A stretch of 64,000 bases of DNA from Edaphobacter flagellatus (GTDB taxonomy: Bacteria; Acidobacteriota; Terriglobia; Terriglobales; Acidobacteriaceae), in the NCBI RefSeq assembly GCF_025264665.1, contig NZ_CP073697.1:2852001-2916000 (forward strand), read 5' to 3'. Below are positions 26,006-34,660 of this stretch, piece by piece (the first letter of the stretch is position 1; every line of letters starts with the position of its first letter). Both the position numbers and the translations under genes were made by a program. The notes under the pieces were generated by a model. It had not been told where the DNA came from. It ran no database searches and worked only from the letters and a program-made list of their open reading frames with translations.

Positions 26006-26201
26006 TGAATTCCTTTGCAGGGGTATCGGGGAAGCTGCGTCCGATAGCTTTTTGCTGGCCTCCGGATGGTGTTTCAGTATGCTGGAATCAATGATTTCTG
26101 GGGAAATCTGCGGTGTCGAGAGTGGAGCCCAGGTTTATGCGCGGATTCCTGATTGCGGCAAGATTAGGCTAGAAGTTTTACAAGATTGAGGATGACGGCA
26201 G

Positions 26202-28967
26202 ATGCAGTCTGGTGTAGTTAGAAGCTCCCTTGTTATTGGTGCGATTTTGTTGGTTTATGGAGCGGGAACCGCTTCAGCGCAGCTGTCGTCCCCCCTACTT
26301 ACTCAGGGGCTCGGTGGGAACGGCGGCCAGCAAAGCACTTGCAGCCCTACCGATCCAAGCTGCTCGGATTACAATACGACGCGTCCTGCGGCACCGGTGC
26401 CTGATACGCAAAACCGATCGGGCATCAATCTTAATAATCAATCCGGGCAAGGCACAAATACACAGATTCAAACTCAGCCGCAACAAAACGCACAGTTGCA
26501 GGAAGTCAATCTTCCACTGGATCCCCCTACAGAATTTCAGCAGATGGTGGCGAACTCTACGGGCAAGATGCTGCCTATTTATGGTTCAAAACTATTCCGT
26601 ACTTTACCTTCAACCTTCGCGCCGGTGAACCAAGTTCCAGTAACGCCGGATTATGTGATTGGTCCAAATGACGAGCTTCTGATTCAGTCCTGGGGCCAAG
26701 TTACGTTGAACAATCGCTTCGTCGTCGATCGCTCGGGCGGAATCTATATTCCTCAGGTTGGAAACATTCATGTAGCAGGTGTTCGATTCGATCAGTTACA
26801 GCCGTTTATCAAGTCTCAGATGAGCAGGGTTTTTCGCAACTTTGATCTGAGCGTCAATATGGGGCAGTTGCGTTCGATTCAAGTTTTTGTCGTCGGCCAA
26901 GCACGTCGGCCCGGTACATGGACTCTAAGCTCCTTGAGCACGCTGGTAAACGCGATCTTTTCTTCGGGCGGCCCCGCACCGCAAGGAAGCTTACGGCATA
27001 TTCAATTGCGTCGTGGCAATCAAACAATTGTCGACTTTGACTTGTACGATCTGATTCTGCATGGGGACAAGTCGAAGGATGTGGCGCTGCTTCCTGGTGA
27101 TGTGATCTACATCCCACCCGTGGGCCCGCAGGTAGCCGTTGCAGGCAGTGTCAACACTCCAGCTATCTATGAGCTGAAATCAAACGGAGACACGACAGTC
27201 GGAGAAGCGCTGGAACTAGCTGCCGGTCTGTCGACCGTTGCCTCGGGTGGAAAGATACGTCTGGAGCGTGTGGATGAACGCCGGCAACGTAGCATCGTCG
27301 AAGTGCCGCTTACGGCAGAGGGCAAATCGACGCTCCTGCGGGATGGCGATCTGGTCGAAGTGGTTGCCGTTGCAAGTGTGTACAAGGATGCCGTTACGCT
27401 ACGGGGCAACGTAGCAAACCCTGGCAGGTATGCATGGAAACAGGGAATGCATGTTCGAGATCTTCTGCCGAACAAAGAAGCGCTAATTACGCGTGATTAC
27501 TGGTTGAAGCGTAGTCAATTAGGCCAGCCAACGATGACCTATGTACCTACCTGTCAGCCGTCGACACCATACGGCATTCCAGGCTTGCGATATGGCATCC
27601 CCGTCGGGGATGAAGGGGATGACCCCTATTGGCGTTATTCCTCCGTGAGGAGTCAAGGATCGACGAAGTTGTTGGGCCTGCCGATGGCAAACAGCGAAAT
27701 AACCCAAGGAAGCAACACCGAGCGACCAACAAATTCAGTATTTGGCGATGCCACAGCGATTGATGGTCAGATCGGAACCGATGGTGGTTTGGACTGTGGC
27801 CGACAGTCTACCCTGCAGGGCTATACCCCTGTATTCCCAACTGATATGACACCTGGGGGCCAGCAGCTTTCATCTTCTCAAATTCCGGCACAGCAAACTG
27901 CGACCAGCAACCGGATGAGTAATGCGAATGCCAGCGTCGGTGCAACGGTGAGCAATGCTTCCGCAGGGCAGTTTCTCCCTAAGAACGATGTCAAGATGGT
28001 TGAGCCGGACATCAACTGGGCGTATGCCGTTATCGAGAGGCAAAGCAAAGAGAATCTGACGACATCTCTGCTGCCTTTCAATTTGGGCAAGGTTGTTCTT
28101 GAAGGCGATGACTCACAGAATCTCGAGATCTTGCCTGGCGATGTGATCACGATCTTTTCGAAGGCGGATTTCCGCGTTCCGCAGCAGCAGCAGACGCGTT
28201 TCGTCCGGCTGGAAGGTGAATTTATATCGTCCGGTGTTTACAGTGTGAAGCCGGGGGAGACGTTGCGCCAGCTTGTTCGCCGCGCGGGAGGGTTTTCTTC
28301 CGATGCTTATCTGTATGGATCGGAGTTTACGCGCGAGTCGACGCGCCGAGTACAACAGCAGCGATTGAATGAATATGTCGATCAGATTGCATTGCAGGTA
28401 AGTACGAATGCGACAAACAGTGCGAGCCGTGCGATCAGTTCGACAGATGCGACAGCGCTTGCTGCACAGCAATCGCAGACACAGAACATCATTGCGAATC
28501 TGCGTAATGCCCGCGCAACGGGACGTATCGTGCTTGAGGTGGCTCCGGATGCGAGCGGAGTTGATCAGTTGCCCGATCTTCCTTTGGAAGACGGAGACAA
28601 ATTTATCGTGCCTCGCGTGCCTTCAACCGTGAATGTGGACGGCGCAGTATATAACCAGAACGCATTTTTGTATGATCCGCATCGCCGCCTGGGAGACTAT
28701 GTGCAATTGGCGGGCGGAGCGAACCGGGATGCCGATAAAAACCGCGCATTCGTCATTCGTGCTGGTGGCGCCATTATCAGCAAGCAGTACAGCTCTTCCC
28801 TACGTGGACACGGATTTGATTCGGTACGCCTCTATCCGGGAGATACCGTTGTAATTCCTCTTAACCTGGATAAGGGCAAGACACTTCGCACAGTGGTTGA
28901 TATAGCGCAAATCGTTGGTCAGTTCGGTATTGCGGTTGCTGCAATGAATACAGTGTTGGGTAAATAG
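26202..28967 (+). CDS. polysaccharide export protein with SLBB domains (Wza-like)
   Basis: The 921-residue protein has a signal peptide (to about residue 26, ...GAGTASAQ), a Gln/Asn-rich linker, a polysaccharide-export domain starting PDYVIGPNDELLIQSWG (around residue 150) and repeated SLBB modules, seen as VFVVGQARRPGTW, VAVAGSVNTPAIYELK, VTLRGNVANPGRYAWK, VRLEGEFISSGVYSVK and VNVDGAVYNQNAFLYD. Wza-type proteins form the outer-membrane channel for polymer export. At more than twice the length of Wza, it is a multi-SLBB variant. The last residues (VDIAQIVGQFGIAVAAMNTVLG) form a hydrophobic C-terminal helix that could enter the membrane, like the Wza C-terminal helix. A glycosyltransferase gene follows 19 bases later. 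Confidence 0.88.
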   Translation: MQSGVVRSSLVIGAILLVYGAGTASAQLSSPLLTQGLGGNGGQQSTCSPTDPSCSDYNTTRPAAPVPDTQNRSGINLNNQSGQGTNTQIQTQPQQNAQLQEVNLPLDPPTEFQQMVANSTGKMLPIYGSKLFRTLPSTFAPVNQVPVTPDYVIGPNDELLIQSWGQVTLNNRFVVDRSGGIYIPQVGNIHVAGVRFDQLQPFIKSQMSRVFRNFDLSVNMGQLRSIQVFVVGQARRPGTWTLSSLSTLVNAIFSSGGPAPQGSLRHIQLRRGNQTIVDFDLYDLILHGDKSKDVALLPGDVIYIPPVGPQVAVAGSVNTPAIYELKSNGDTTVGEALELAAGLSTVASGGKIRLERVDERRQRSIVEVPLTAEGKSTLLRDGDLVEVVAVASVYKDAVTLRGNVANPGRYAWKQGMHVRDLLPNKEALITRDYWLKRSQLGQPTMTYVPTCQPSTPYGIPGLRYGIPVGDEGDDPYWRYSSVRSQGSTKLLGLPMANSEITQGSNTERPTNSVFGDATAIDGQIGTDGGLDCGRQSTLQGYTPVFPTDMTPGGQQLSSSQIPAQQTATSNRMSNANASVGATVSNASAGQFLPKNDVKMVEPDINWAYAVIERQSKENLTTSLLPFNLGKVVLEGDDSQNLEILPGDVITIFSKADFRVPQQQQTRFVRLEGEFISSGVYSVKPGETLRQLVRRAGGFSSDAYLYGSEFTRESTRRVQQQRLNEYVDQIALQVSTNATNSASRAISSTDATALAAQQSQTQNIIANLRNARATGRIVLEVAPDASGVDQLPDLPLEDGDKFIVPRVPSTVNVDGAVYNQNAFLYDPHRRLGDYVQLAGGANRDADKNRAFVIRAGGAIISKQYSSSLRGHGFDSVRLYPGDTVVIPLNLDKGKTLRTVVDIAQIVGQFGIAVAAMNTVLGK

Positions 28968-28986
28968 CGCACTCGCTTCGACCACG

Positions 28987-30033
28987 ATGTCCCATCTGCT
29001 TGAATCAAAAGGAGCAGACCAAGTCATCTATGTTTTAGAAAGCCCCGGCATTTTCGATCAAATCAGCCCCAACCGACTGATACAGATGACATACGATAAA
29101 CAATCTGCCACTGAAGGTGTGCCGTTGAGCTCAGTCCGCATTATTATCCCGACTCTGAACGCTGGGCTTGAGTGGAATAAAGTATTGTCGGCTGTTTTGA
29201 GCAATGTACCTGCTGAAAACGTCTTGATTCTCGATTCTTCTTCGATAGATGCAACGGCAGAGATTGCGCGACAGATGGGATGCAAGATATCTGTCCGGCC
29301 TCGAAGTGAATTCAATCACGGAGCTACTCGTCAATTGGGTGTCGTGATGTCAGCTCAATACGAATTTGTCGTATTTCTAACGCAGGATGCTGTCCTGCAG
29401 GGGCACGATGACATCCAACAATTGATCGCGAGTTTTAAAGATTCTGGGGTAGCTGCGGCGTATGGACGGCAGTTACCAGCCTTGGAGGCGGGAGCTATCG
29501 AAGCCCACGCGCGCATCTTCAACTACCCTCCGGAATCGTCCGTAAAAACACTGGCAAGCAAACAGGAGCTTGGCTTCAAATCTATTTTCATCTCTAATTC
29601 GTTTGCAGCCTATCGTCTATCCGCGCTCAATCAGGTTGGCGGCTTTCCTGGGGATGTGCTCTTTGGCGAAGACACGGTGACCGCGGCCAAACTCTTGTTG
29701 GCAGGCTGGAAGATCGCTTATGTAGCTGAGGCAAAGGTCTACCATTCCCACAGCTATACCTGGATCCAGGAGTTCCGCCGGTATTTCGATATTGGCGTAC
29801 TGCATTCTCGCGAGAGTTGGTTGCGCCAGGAATTTGGAGGAACAGGTGGAGAGGGAAAACGATTTGTCCTATCCGAGATGCGATTCCTTTGGTCGAGACA
29901 GTGGTGGTTGTTGCCCTCAGCGCTGATAAGAACGGGCTTGAAGCTTGCAGGATATCGACTAGGCAGTATGGAAAGAATCTTACCGAAACCGTTGAAGCGG
30001 CAATGGAGTATGAATAAAAGCTATTGGAAATAA
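28987..30033 (+). CDS. GT2 glycosyltransferase, rhamnosyltransferase-like
   Basis: The protein of up to 348 residues contains VRIIIPTLNAG, NVLILDSSSIDATAEIA and VVFLTQDAVLQGHDDI, where the usual metal-binding aspartates sit, plus GEDTVTAAKLLLAGWKIAYV near residue 225. This order is typical of GT2 enzymes annotated as rhamnosyltransferases. With a complete rml pathway 6-10 kb away, rhamnose is a reasonable donor, but this is inference. The start is unsure: ATG 28987 has no clear ribosome-binding site, and ATG 29086 would remove a 33-residue leader that looks unconserved. It lies between the export protein and the PAP2-Wzi gene. Confidence 0.82.
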   Translation: MSHLLESKGADQVIYVLESPGIFDQISPNRLIQMTYDKQSATEGVPLSSVRIIIPTLNAGLEWNKVLSAVLSNVPAENVLILDSSSIDATAEIARQMGCKISVRPRSEFNHGATRQLGVVMSAQYEFVVFLTQDAVLQGHDDIQQLIASFKDSGVAAAYGRQLPALEAGAIEAHARIFNYPPESSVKTLASKQELGFKSIFISNSFAAYRLSALNQVGGFPGDVLFGEDTVTAAKLLLAGWKIAYVAEAKVYHSHSYTWIQEFRRYFDIGVLHSRESWLRQEFGGTGGEGKRFVLSEMRFLWSRQWWLLPSALIRTGLKLAGYRLGSMERILPKPLKRQWSMNKSYWK

Positions 30034-30053
30034 ATCACGAACCTAGCCAGTCG

Positions 30054-32651
30054 TTATTTCTGGATGGAGAGGTTTGGATTCCATGTGATCTGCAGCCAAC
30101 CGCTGGTGTTGCGTTGCGCTCCTTGCATGTATGACGGAATTAGGAAGCGTTCATGTTGAACGAAAGCCTGCGCGGTCCAGTGGCGATTGAAGGCAAATGA
30201 GCCAGTCAGGAAGCCATCTGTGATAGTGCCTCCGCCAGGGAGAAATCCATTTGCGGTTTTGTTCTGTCGATATCCGCCTTCGACCCTGGTTTTTGCCGAG
30301 AACCAATATCCAAGGCGGCTCTCGATTGCCCGGCTGTCGCGGCCGATTGCATTCCCGAGAAAGAATCCTTTATTTGTGTTGCTGTCCAGGTACTGGTTGT
30401 TCATGAAGAAATGCGTTCCGCCGAAGTCGCGAACTAGCCCTTGAGAGCTGACGGCCTCAACACGCAGATCCATGTGGGGTAACCAAGGCAGGCGTGCAAA
30501 GTAGATTCCTGGATTCCAGGCAGCACGTCGTGGTGCGTCGATGGGGTTAGGATCGTCGTCGGAGTAAGCATCCGCGTAGATTGTGACTGCTCTGCCGAAG
30601 TAGGGGAGCCGGTAGCGGAAATCGAAGTTGCTCTTGCGGTCACCGGGATCGTTGCGATCTCCAAATGGGGCGGCACCGTTTCCAACATAGCTTCCGGTGG
30701 AATTAAAGCTGAAGAGGTTTTCTTTGAAGGTGTGCAGTGTGATCGGATGGCCCACACCCCAGAACACCGACCAGCGCGTAAAGCTCATTTCGAGGTTATC
30801 GCCGATGTTGAATGTGATTTTTTGCCCATTGAACCAGGGTCGCGCAGGGTAACGATGTCCCGAAAGTTTGCCCAACACAACATCGAAGCGGTAGGTTCCC
30901 CATGATGGGACGAGTGGCAGTGGATGCGGTCTGGTCGAGACTAAACGGAAGTTATATGTTGCTTCGGCATTACTCGACAGCGAAAGCGGCCCCATCGTCG
31001 TCGGTCCCCAATAGAGTTGTTGCTTGCCAAAGGCGAGGGCATTACCGGCAAGGGCGACACCAGCATAAAGCTCCAGAGGACGTTGGCGTGTATAGGCAGA
31101 ATGGCCCGGGATTGGTTCGTTGTAAGGGTCAGTGGACTGGATGCGATCCAGTGTTTGAAAGAGTTGCGTCAGCTCTGGCGATTGCTGTGGGCGACCAGGG
31201 CCTTGCTGCATCTCTTCGCGAGCATAGAAGAAGAGGCGGCCATAATGGGCGCGGGTAGAGAAGCCGAGGAGAGTGCTGGAGCCTCGGCCTAGCGGTCGGC
31301 CAAAGTCGTTCCACCATGTCTGGCCGAAGTGGAAGCTGTCATAAAGTGCGGGGCCTGCGATGGTGCCGAAGCGTGTGTAGGCTGATTCGAGTGCAAGCTC
31401 CTGATAAGTGGTCGATTCTTCTGCAAGCTCGCGGTCGAGGTCGGTGATCAGGCGCTTTGCTTCTTTCACTAGGTTGGGATGGGTAGAACTGATTTGGTCG
31501 GCGAGGTCTTCGGCCTCGCGAAGCTGGCGCAGGCATTCCTGACGTGTCCAGGGGCGTATGGAGACATTTTGCGTAGGAATGAGGCCGAGCGAGCCGAGGC
31601 GTTCGAGTGCGGGATAGATCCAGCTGTCCATGGGCACGTTGGTGGAACCGATGCGATCAGGATCTCCGTCGTAACGCACGGGCGCGCTGTGTACGATCAA
31701 TGGCTTTTGCGAAGGAAGTGTGAACTGCGGTGGGAGCGTTGCTGGGAGAGGAGGGCCGGCGGCGGGCGTGTTGCTGTGCGCGATGTAGTTGTCGGGCAGC
31801 GGCGCATCGTAAGGGTTGATGGTGACGTCGTGGTGTGCGTGATAGACGTAGCGTCCGATGAGCCAGCCGGCGACAGAGCCAACGACGACGTCGGAGGGGA
31901 AATGTTGCTCAGCGAGGACGCGGCTGGCACTGACGGCTCCGGCGAGTCCGTAAACGGCGCCGCTTGTGAGCCAGCCGGGATATTCCGAGGCGACGACGGA
32001 GGCCATCGACCAGGCCATGATGGCGTGGTTGGAGGGGAAAGAAGAGTTTCCGGGTGAGGATCTGAAGAAGTTGCCTGCGGCGTTGTTGGTGAGTGGGCGG
32101 TCGCGGCGGAAGGTGACTTTAAGGACTTCGTTGACGGCGAGGCTGTTGATGAGTGCTTCGCCCGTGAGCAGGCCGGTTTCGTGCGCTTGCGGAGCGTGAT
32201 TGAAGAGGCTCCACATGTAGCCTGCGGCCGGGACGGCGGCGAGGGCGGCGACGCCTCCGGTCGAGAAGGTGTTGGCTTTCTTCTGATCGTTGGGGCTGAT
32301 CTGCATGGCGTGGTTCATCGTGTGCGTGTCGCTGCCGATGAGCAGGCCGGTTGCGATGCCGAAGGGTGCGAGCCAGATGCCGTCCTTGGGGCGGAGGTGC
32401 GCGGGGCTAGTCCAGATGGCTTCCTGATCGCGAAGCAGGCGTTTGGGCATGCCGATCAGCGTAATGTCTTCTTTTGGTGTGAAGGCGGTGGAAGCGTTCG
32501 GGGTTGGTGGTGCGGGGAGGTTTTGCGGCTCGGGAGCATCCGGGAGCGAGGAGCTGGAGAAGGTGTTTTGTGCGATGGCTGGCGAGATCGCCGACAGCAG
32601 GACGCCAGCGACGAACAGAGGAAGCAGAGACCTTTTCCGGATCACGTCCAT
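30054..32651 (-). CDS. fusion of PAP2 phosphatase domain and Wzi-like outer-membrane capsule protein
   Basis: From the Met at 32651 the protein is about 865 residues, with a signal peptide (RKRSLLPLFVAGVLLSAISPAIAQ). The first third is a PAP2 acid-phosphatase domain: KVTFRRDRP, the FPSNHA motif and SRVLAEQHFPSD give the three conserved phosphatase motifs. The rest resembles Wzi, the outer-membrane beta-barrel that attaches capsule at the surface: PALERLGSLGLIP, FGKQQLYWGPTTMGPLSLS, FTRWSVFWGVGHP and regularly spaced aromatic strands to a C-terminal WLQITWNPNLSI. A PAP2 domain could act on undecaprenyl pyrophosphate or another lipid phosphate on the periplasmic side. I reject the upstream Met at 32774 because the signal peptide begins at 32651. 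Confidence 0.8.
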   Translation of the reverse strand: MDVIRKRSLLPLFVAGVLLSAISPAIAQNTFSSSSLPDAPEPQNLPAPPTPNASTAFTPKEDITLIGMPKRLLRDQEAIWTSPAHLRPKDGIWLAPFGIATGLLIGSDTHTMNHAMQISPNDQKKANTFSTGGVAALAAVPAAGYMWSLFNHAPQAHETGLLTGEALINSLAVNEVLKVTFRRDRPLTNNAAGNFFRSSPGNSSFPSNHAIMAWSMASVVASEYPGWLTSGAVYGLAGAVSASRVLAEQHFPSDVVVGSVAGWLIGRYVYHAHHDVTINPYDAPLPDNYIAHSNTPAAGPPLPATLPPQFTLPSQKPLIVHSAPVRYDGDPDRIGSTNVPMDSWIYPALERLGSLGLIPTQNVSIRPWTRQECLRQLREAEDLADQISSTHPNLVKEAKRLITDLDRELAEESTTYQELALESAYTRFGTIAGPALYDSFHFGQTWWNDFGRPLGRGSSTLLGFSTRAHYGRLFFYAREEMQQGPGRPQQSPELTQLFQTLDRIQSTDPYNEPIPGHSAYTRQRPLELYAGVALAGNALAFGKQQLYWGPTTMGPLSLSSNAEATYNFRLVSTRPHPLPLVPSWGTYRFDVVLGKLSGHRYPARPWFNGQKITFNIGDNLEMSFTRWSVFWGVGHPITLHTFKENLFSFNSTGSYVGNGAAPFGDRNDPGDRKSNFDFRYRLPYFGRAVTIYADAYSDDDPNPIDAPRRAAWNPGIYFARLPWLPHMDLRVEAVSSQGLVRDFGGTHFFMNNQYLDSNTNKGFFLGNAIGRDSRAIESRLGYWFSAKTRVEGGYRQNKTANGFLPGGGTITDGFLTGSFAFNRHWTAQAFVQHERFLIPSYMQGAQRNTSGWLQITWNPNLSIQK

Positions 32652-32780
32652 AGGGGAGTCAGAGGCGGCCACGCCTCGGAACGGCTGCAACCCCTGTGAG
32701 GAGGCTACCACAGCGGAGAGGCGCTTTCGGATGGGGAGAGCCTGAGGAGGCACCCTGGCACCCCTCCCCTTCATATTTGT

Positions 32781-32863
32781 GCAAAGTATTCATTCTTTTG
32801 CGGTTATACGGACGGTCCCGGCGCAAAGTCCTGCCTGCACAGGGGTCTGATTCGCAAAGTATT
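32781..32863. promoter_or_regulatory. three GCAAAGT repeats upstream of the PAP2-Wzi gene
   Basis: GCAAAGTATT at 32781-32790 and 32854-32863 and GCAAAGT at 32823-32829 are in the same orientation, 42 and 31 bases apart, 130-210 bases before the PAP2-Wzi start. Repeated words upstream of a gene may be regulator sites; no regulator can be named. Confidence 0.25.
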
Positions 32864-33089
32864 GCAATGAAAGGAGATGGTATCGAGGGCGAAGTCCTCG
32901 GAGGGGCTTCTTTTAGATTACATCTCCAGTATACCAAGCGGACGGGAACTGATCGGCAATTCCATCTGATTGGAAATAAAAAGCTTATGGTGTGGTGGGG
33001 CTTGACAATCGATTTTCAGGGGATTTCAGGGACGAGAGAGGTGGTCTTGACATGCAAGTGGGTGCAGCAAGCCGTCGTTTGAGAGGGAT

Positions 33090-33118
33090 TTCGCGGGTAC
33101 GCTTCCGCTCGGAATGAC
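33090..33118. repeat. dispersed GGAATGACA-type repeat, copy 3
   Basis: TTCGCGGGTACGCTTCCGCT followed by CGGAATGACA. The 3' half matches copies at 15115-15138 and 15998-16038, here about 20 bases before a terminator hairpin. Confidence 0.5.
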
Positions 33119-33137
33119 ACTCCGTTGGGTGAATTGT

Positions 33138-33163
33138 AAAGGCCCTCCATGTGGAGGGCCTTT
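33138..33163. terminator. rho-independent terminator (bidirectional form) of the 64-residue protein gene
   Basis: AAAGGCCCTCCA and TGGAGGGCCTTT form a twelve-base perfect stem with a very short loop. The flanking A and T runs allow use in either direction. It lies 28 bases after the end of the reverse-strand gene at 33192-33386. Confidence 0.8.
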
Positions 33164-33191
33164 GTGCTTGTATTGGAGAGCGAAGAGTGGG

Positions 33192-33386
33192 TTAGCCCTG
33201 CGATTCGCCTTCGCCCTTTTTGCCGAGGAGGTTTTCGAGAGCATTGGCGACGACGCCGGTGCCTTCGAAGCCGGCGACAGCGGCTGCCCCTTCCTCAAGA
33301 ATGTTTGCATTCGGATTGATCTTCTTGGCGCCTTCAACGGCGGCTACGGCACCTGCAATCTTTTCAGCTTCGTCCATCAGACTCAT
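33192..33386 (-). CDS. hypothetical 64-residue acidic/alanine-rich protein
   Basis: The start is well supported: AAGGAGA lies about six bases before the ATG, and a strong terminator follows the stop, so this is a complete single-gene unit. The product (MSLMDEAEKIAGAVAAVEGA...) is helical, rich in Ala, Glu, Gly and Lys, with no signal peptide and no membrane span. I do not recognise a family. The small size, strong ribosome-binding site and own terminator suggest high expression, as for a small abundant or stress protein, but that is inference. Confidence 0.65.
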   Translation of the reverse strand: MSLMDEAEKIAGAVAAVEGAKKINPNANILEEGAAAVAGFEGTGVVANALENLLGKKGEGESQG

Positions 33387-33595
33387 AGGAATCTCCTTTT
33401 CAACATCGATTGATACACCCTTCGGGAGGTGTCTCAGGATATCTGACGGATGAGGTTTCAGGGGCTGAAAGATGCCTGTTGGAAGGGTTTATTTGTGTGC
33501 GGCCAGCGGGCTCACAGACACGGATTTGCAGGGGAAGTTTCGCGCAACCAGGGCGCTGAATGGGGGTTCAGTGTGATTGTAGTCAGGAGGTCGTT

Positions 33596-33889
33596 ATGAA
33601 GACCACATTGAAGTCGTTCGTAGCGAAGGGGATGATGGTTGCGTTGGTTGCGGGTGCTCTGGCGGTGGCGGGTGGAAGGAAGGCCGAGGCGCAGGTGAAT
33701 ATCGGCGTGCAGTTTGGGCAGCCTCCGGTGTATGCGTATGGAGCTCCAGCGTATGGATATTATGGGCCGGATTATTATGCTCGTCTGCGCTGGGAGCGCG
33801 AGCGTCGCGAGGCGTGGTTGCGTCATGAGCAATGGGAGCGCGCGCGCAGATACTACGCGTGGCGCGAGCATGACTGGTACCGCCGGTAG
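33596..33889 (+). CDS. hypothetical secreted Tyr/Arg/Trp-rich protein
   Basis: ATG 33596 has AGGAGG about six bases upstream; the longer frame from 33560 has none. The 97-residue product begins with a clear signal peptide (MVALVAGALAVAGGRKAEAQ) and continues with VNIGVQFGQPPVYAYGAPAY, then an Arg/Trp/Glu-rich tail (RWERERREAWLRHEQWERA, ending HDWYRR). The mature part is strongly charged and aromatic, like small periplasmic proteins of unknown role with YXW-type repeats. No partner is evident. The gene stands alone between two reverse-strand genes. Confidence 0.65.
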   Translation: MKTTLKSFVAKGMMVALVAGALAVAGGRKAEAQVNIGVQFGQPPVYAYGAPAYGYYGPDYYARLRWERERREAWLRHEQWERARRYYAWREHDWYRR

Positions 33890-33977
33890 GTTCGACGTTC
33901 ATGCGGATTGTTTGCGAAGTTGAGGAAGGCCGGCTGCGGATTCTGTCCGTGGCCGGTTTTGTTTGCGTGGTGCGTGT

Positions 33978-34613
33978 TTAGTTGAGGGGCTGGTAGTAGC
34001 GGGTCGCGGGTGAGGCGCAGGCTTCACAGAGGAGGAGGGTTTCTCCGTTGCGCGTGGTGCGGATTTCGCGATCGTAGTTGATGCCTTCGCCGCAGTGGGC
34101 ACAGGCGATGCGTGGTGATTTGTAGCCGGGCATCTCGCGTGGGTGGATGGGAACGCGGACCCACTGTTCGGTGAAGAGCTCGGCGTCAGGGAGTTCGCGG
34201 TAGGCGAGCATCTGCTGCTGGTTCTTGTTTTCGATGTGCGGGTAGAGCTCGCGGGCGCGCTGTTTGGAGGATTCGCGAGCGGCGATGCGGATGCCTTTGT
34301 AGGTGGGTGTGCCGTCGGGCGGAGGCGCGAGTGGCTGGTTGAGGTCGATGAAGGTGGCAGCCATTTTCCCCCAGTCGCGGAACTTGAGGGCGCGCTTGCC
34401 GAGGCGGCAGCCGGTGACGACGGCGATGGCGTCGGTGGCGCAGCGGTCGATTTCGACGAAGGTGACGAGGCGTTTGCGATCGGCGGTGTGCGGCTCGGCG
34501 ATGTTGAGGCGCTGGCAGCCGAGCATGGCGAGCCGCACACCGAGGATCTGGCCGGCGCAGAGGTGGCCGTGTGCGATCTCGGCCTGGCGGAGGAGATCGG
34601 GGAAGGACTCCAT
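33978..34613 (-). CDS. FmdE-family protein (formylmethanofuran dehydrogenase subunit E-like) with C-terminal zinc finger
   Basis: The 211-residue protein has the FmdE signature HGHLCAGQILGVRLA near residues 15-29, then VEIDRCATDAIAVVTGCRLGKRAL. The C-terminal part has CAHCGEG and CEAC, a zinc ribbon. FmdE-domain proteins occur widely outside methanogens and often relate to molybdopterin or metal chemistry; no other formylmethanofuran genes are here, so the enzymatic role is open. It is divergent from marC, with 47 bases between the starts. Confidence 0.8.
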   Translation of the reverse strand: MESFPDLLRQAEIAHGHLCAGQILGVRLAMLGCQRLNIAEPHTADRKRLVTFVEIDRCATDAIAVVTGCRLGKRALKFRDWGKMAATFIDLNQPLAPPPDGTPTYKGIRIAARESSKQRARELYPHIENKNQQQMLAYRELPDAELFTEQWVRVPIHPREMPGYKSPRIACAHCGEGINYDREIRTTRNGETLLLCEACASPATRYYQPLN

Positions 34614-34660
34614 AGAGTGATGATACGGCGGCTGGGTGCGGTATTGTTGCTGCAGGCCGT

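Larger units (their letters stand above)
32652..33137. other. intergenic region upstream of the PAP2-Wzi gene
   Basis: No gene is supported here. The stretch should contain the promoter of the PAP2-Wzi gene (reverse strand). It carries three copies of GCAAAGT (32781, 32823, 32854), two of them extended to GCAAAGTATT, and one copy of the dispersed GGAATGACA repeat near its right end. Confidence 0.4.
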
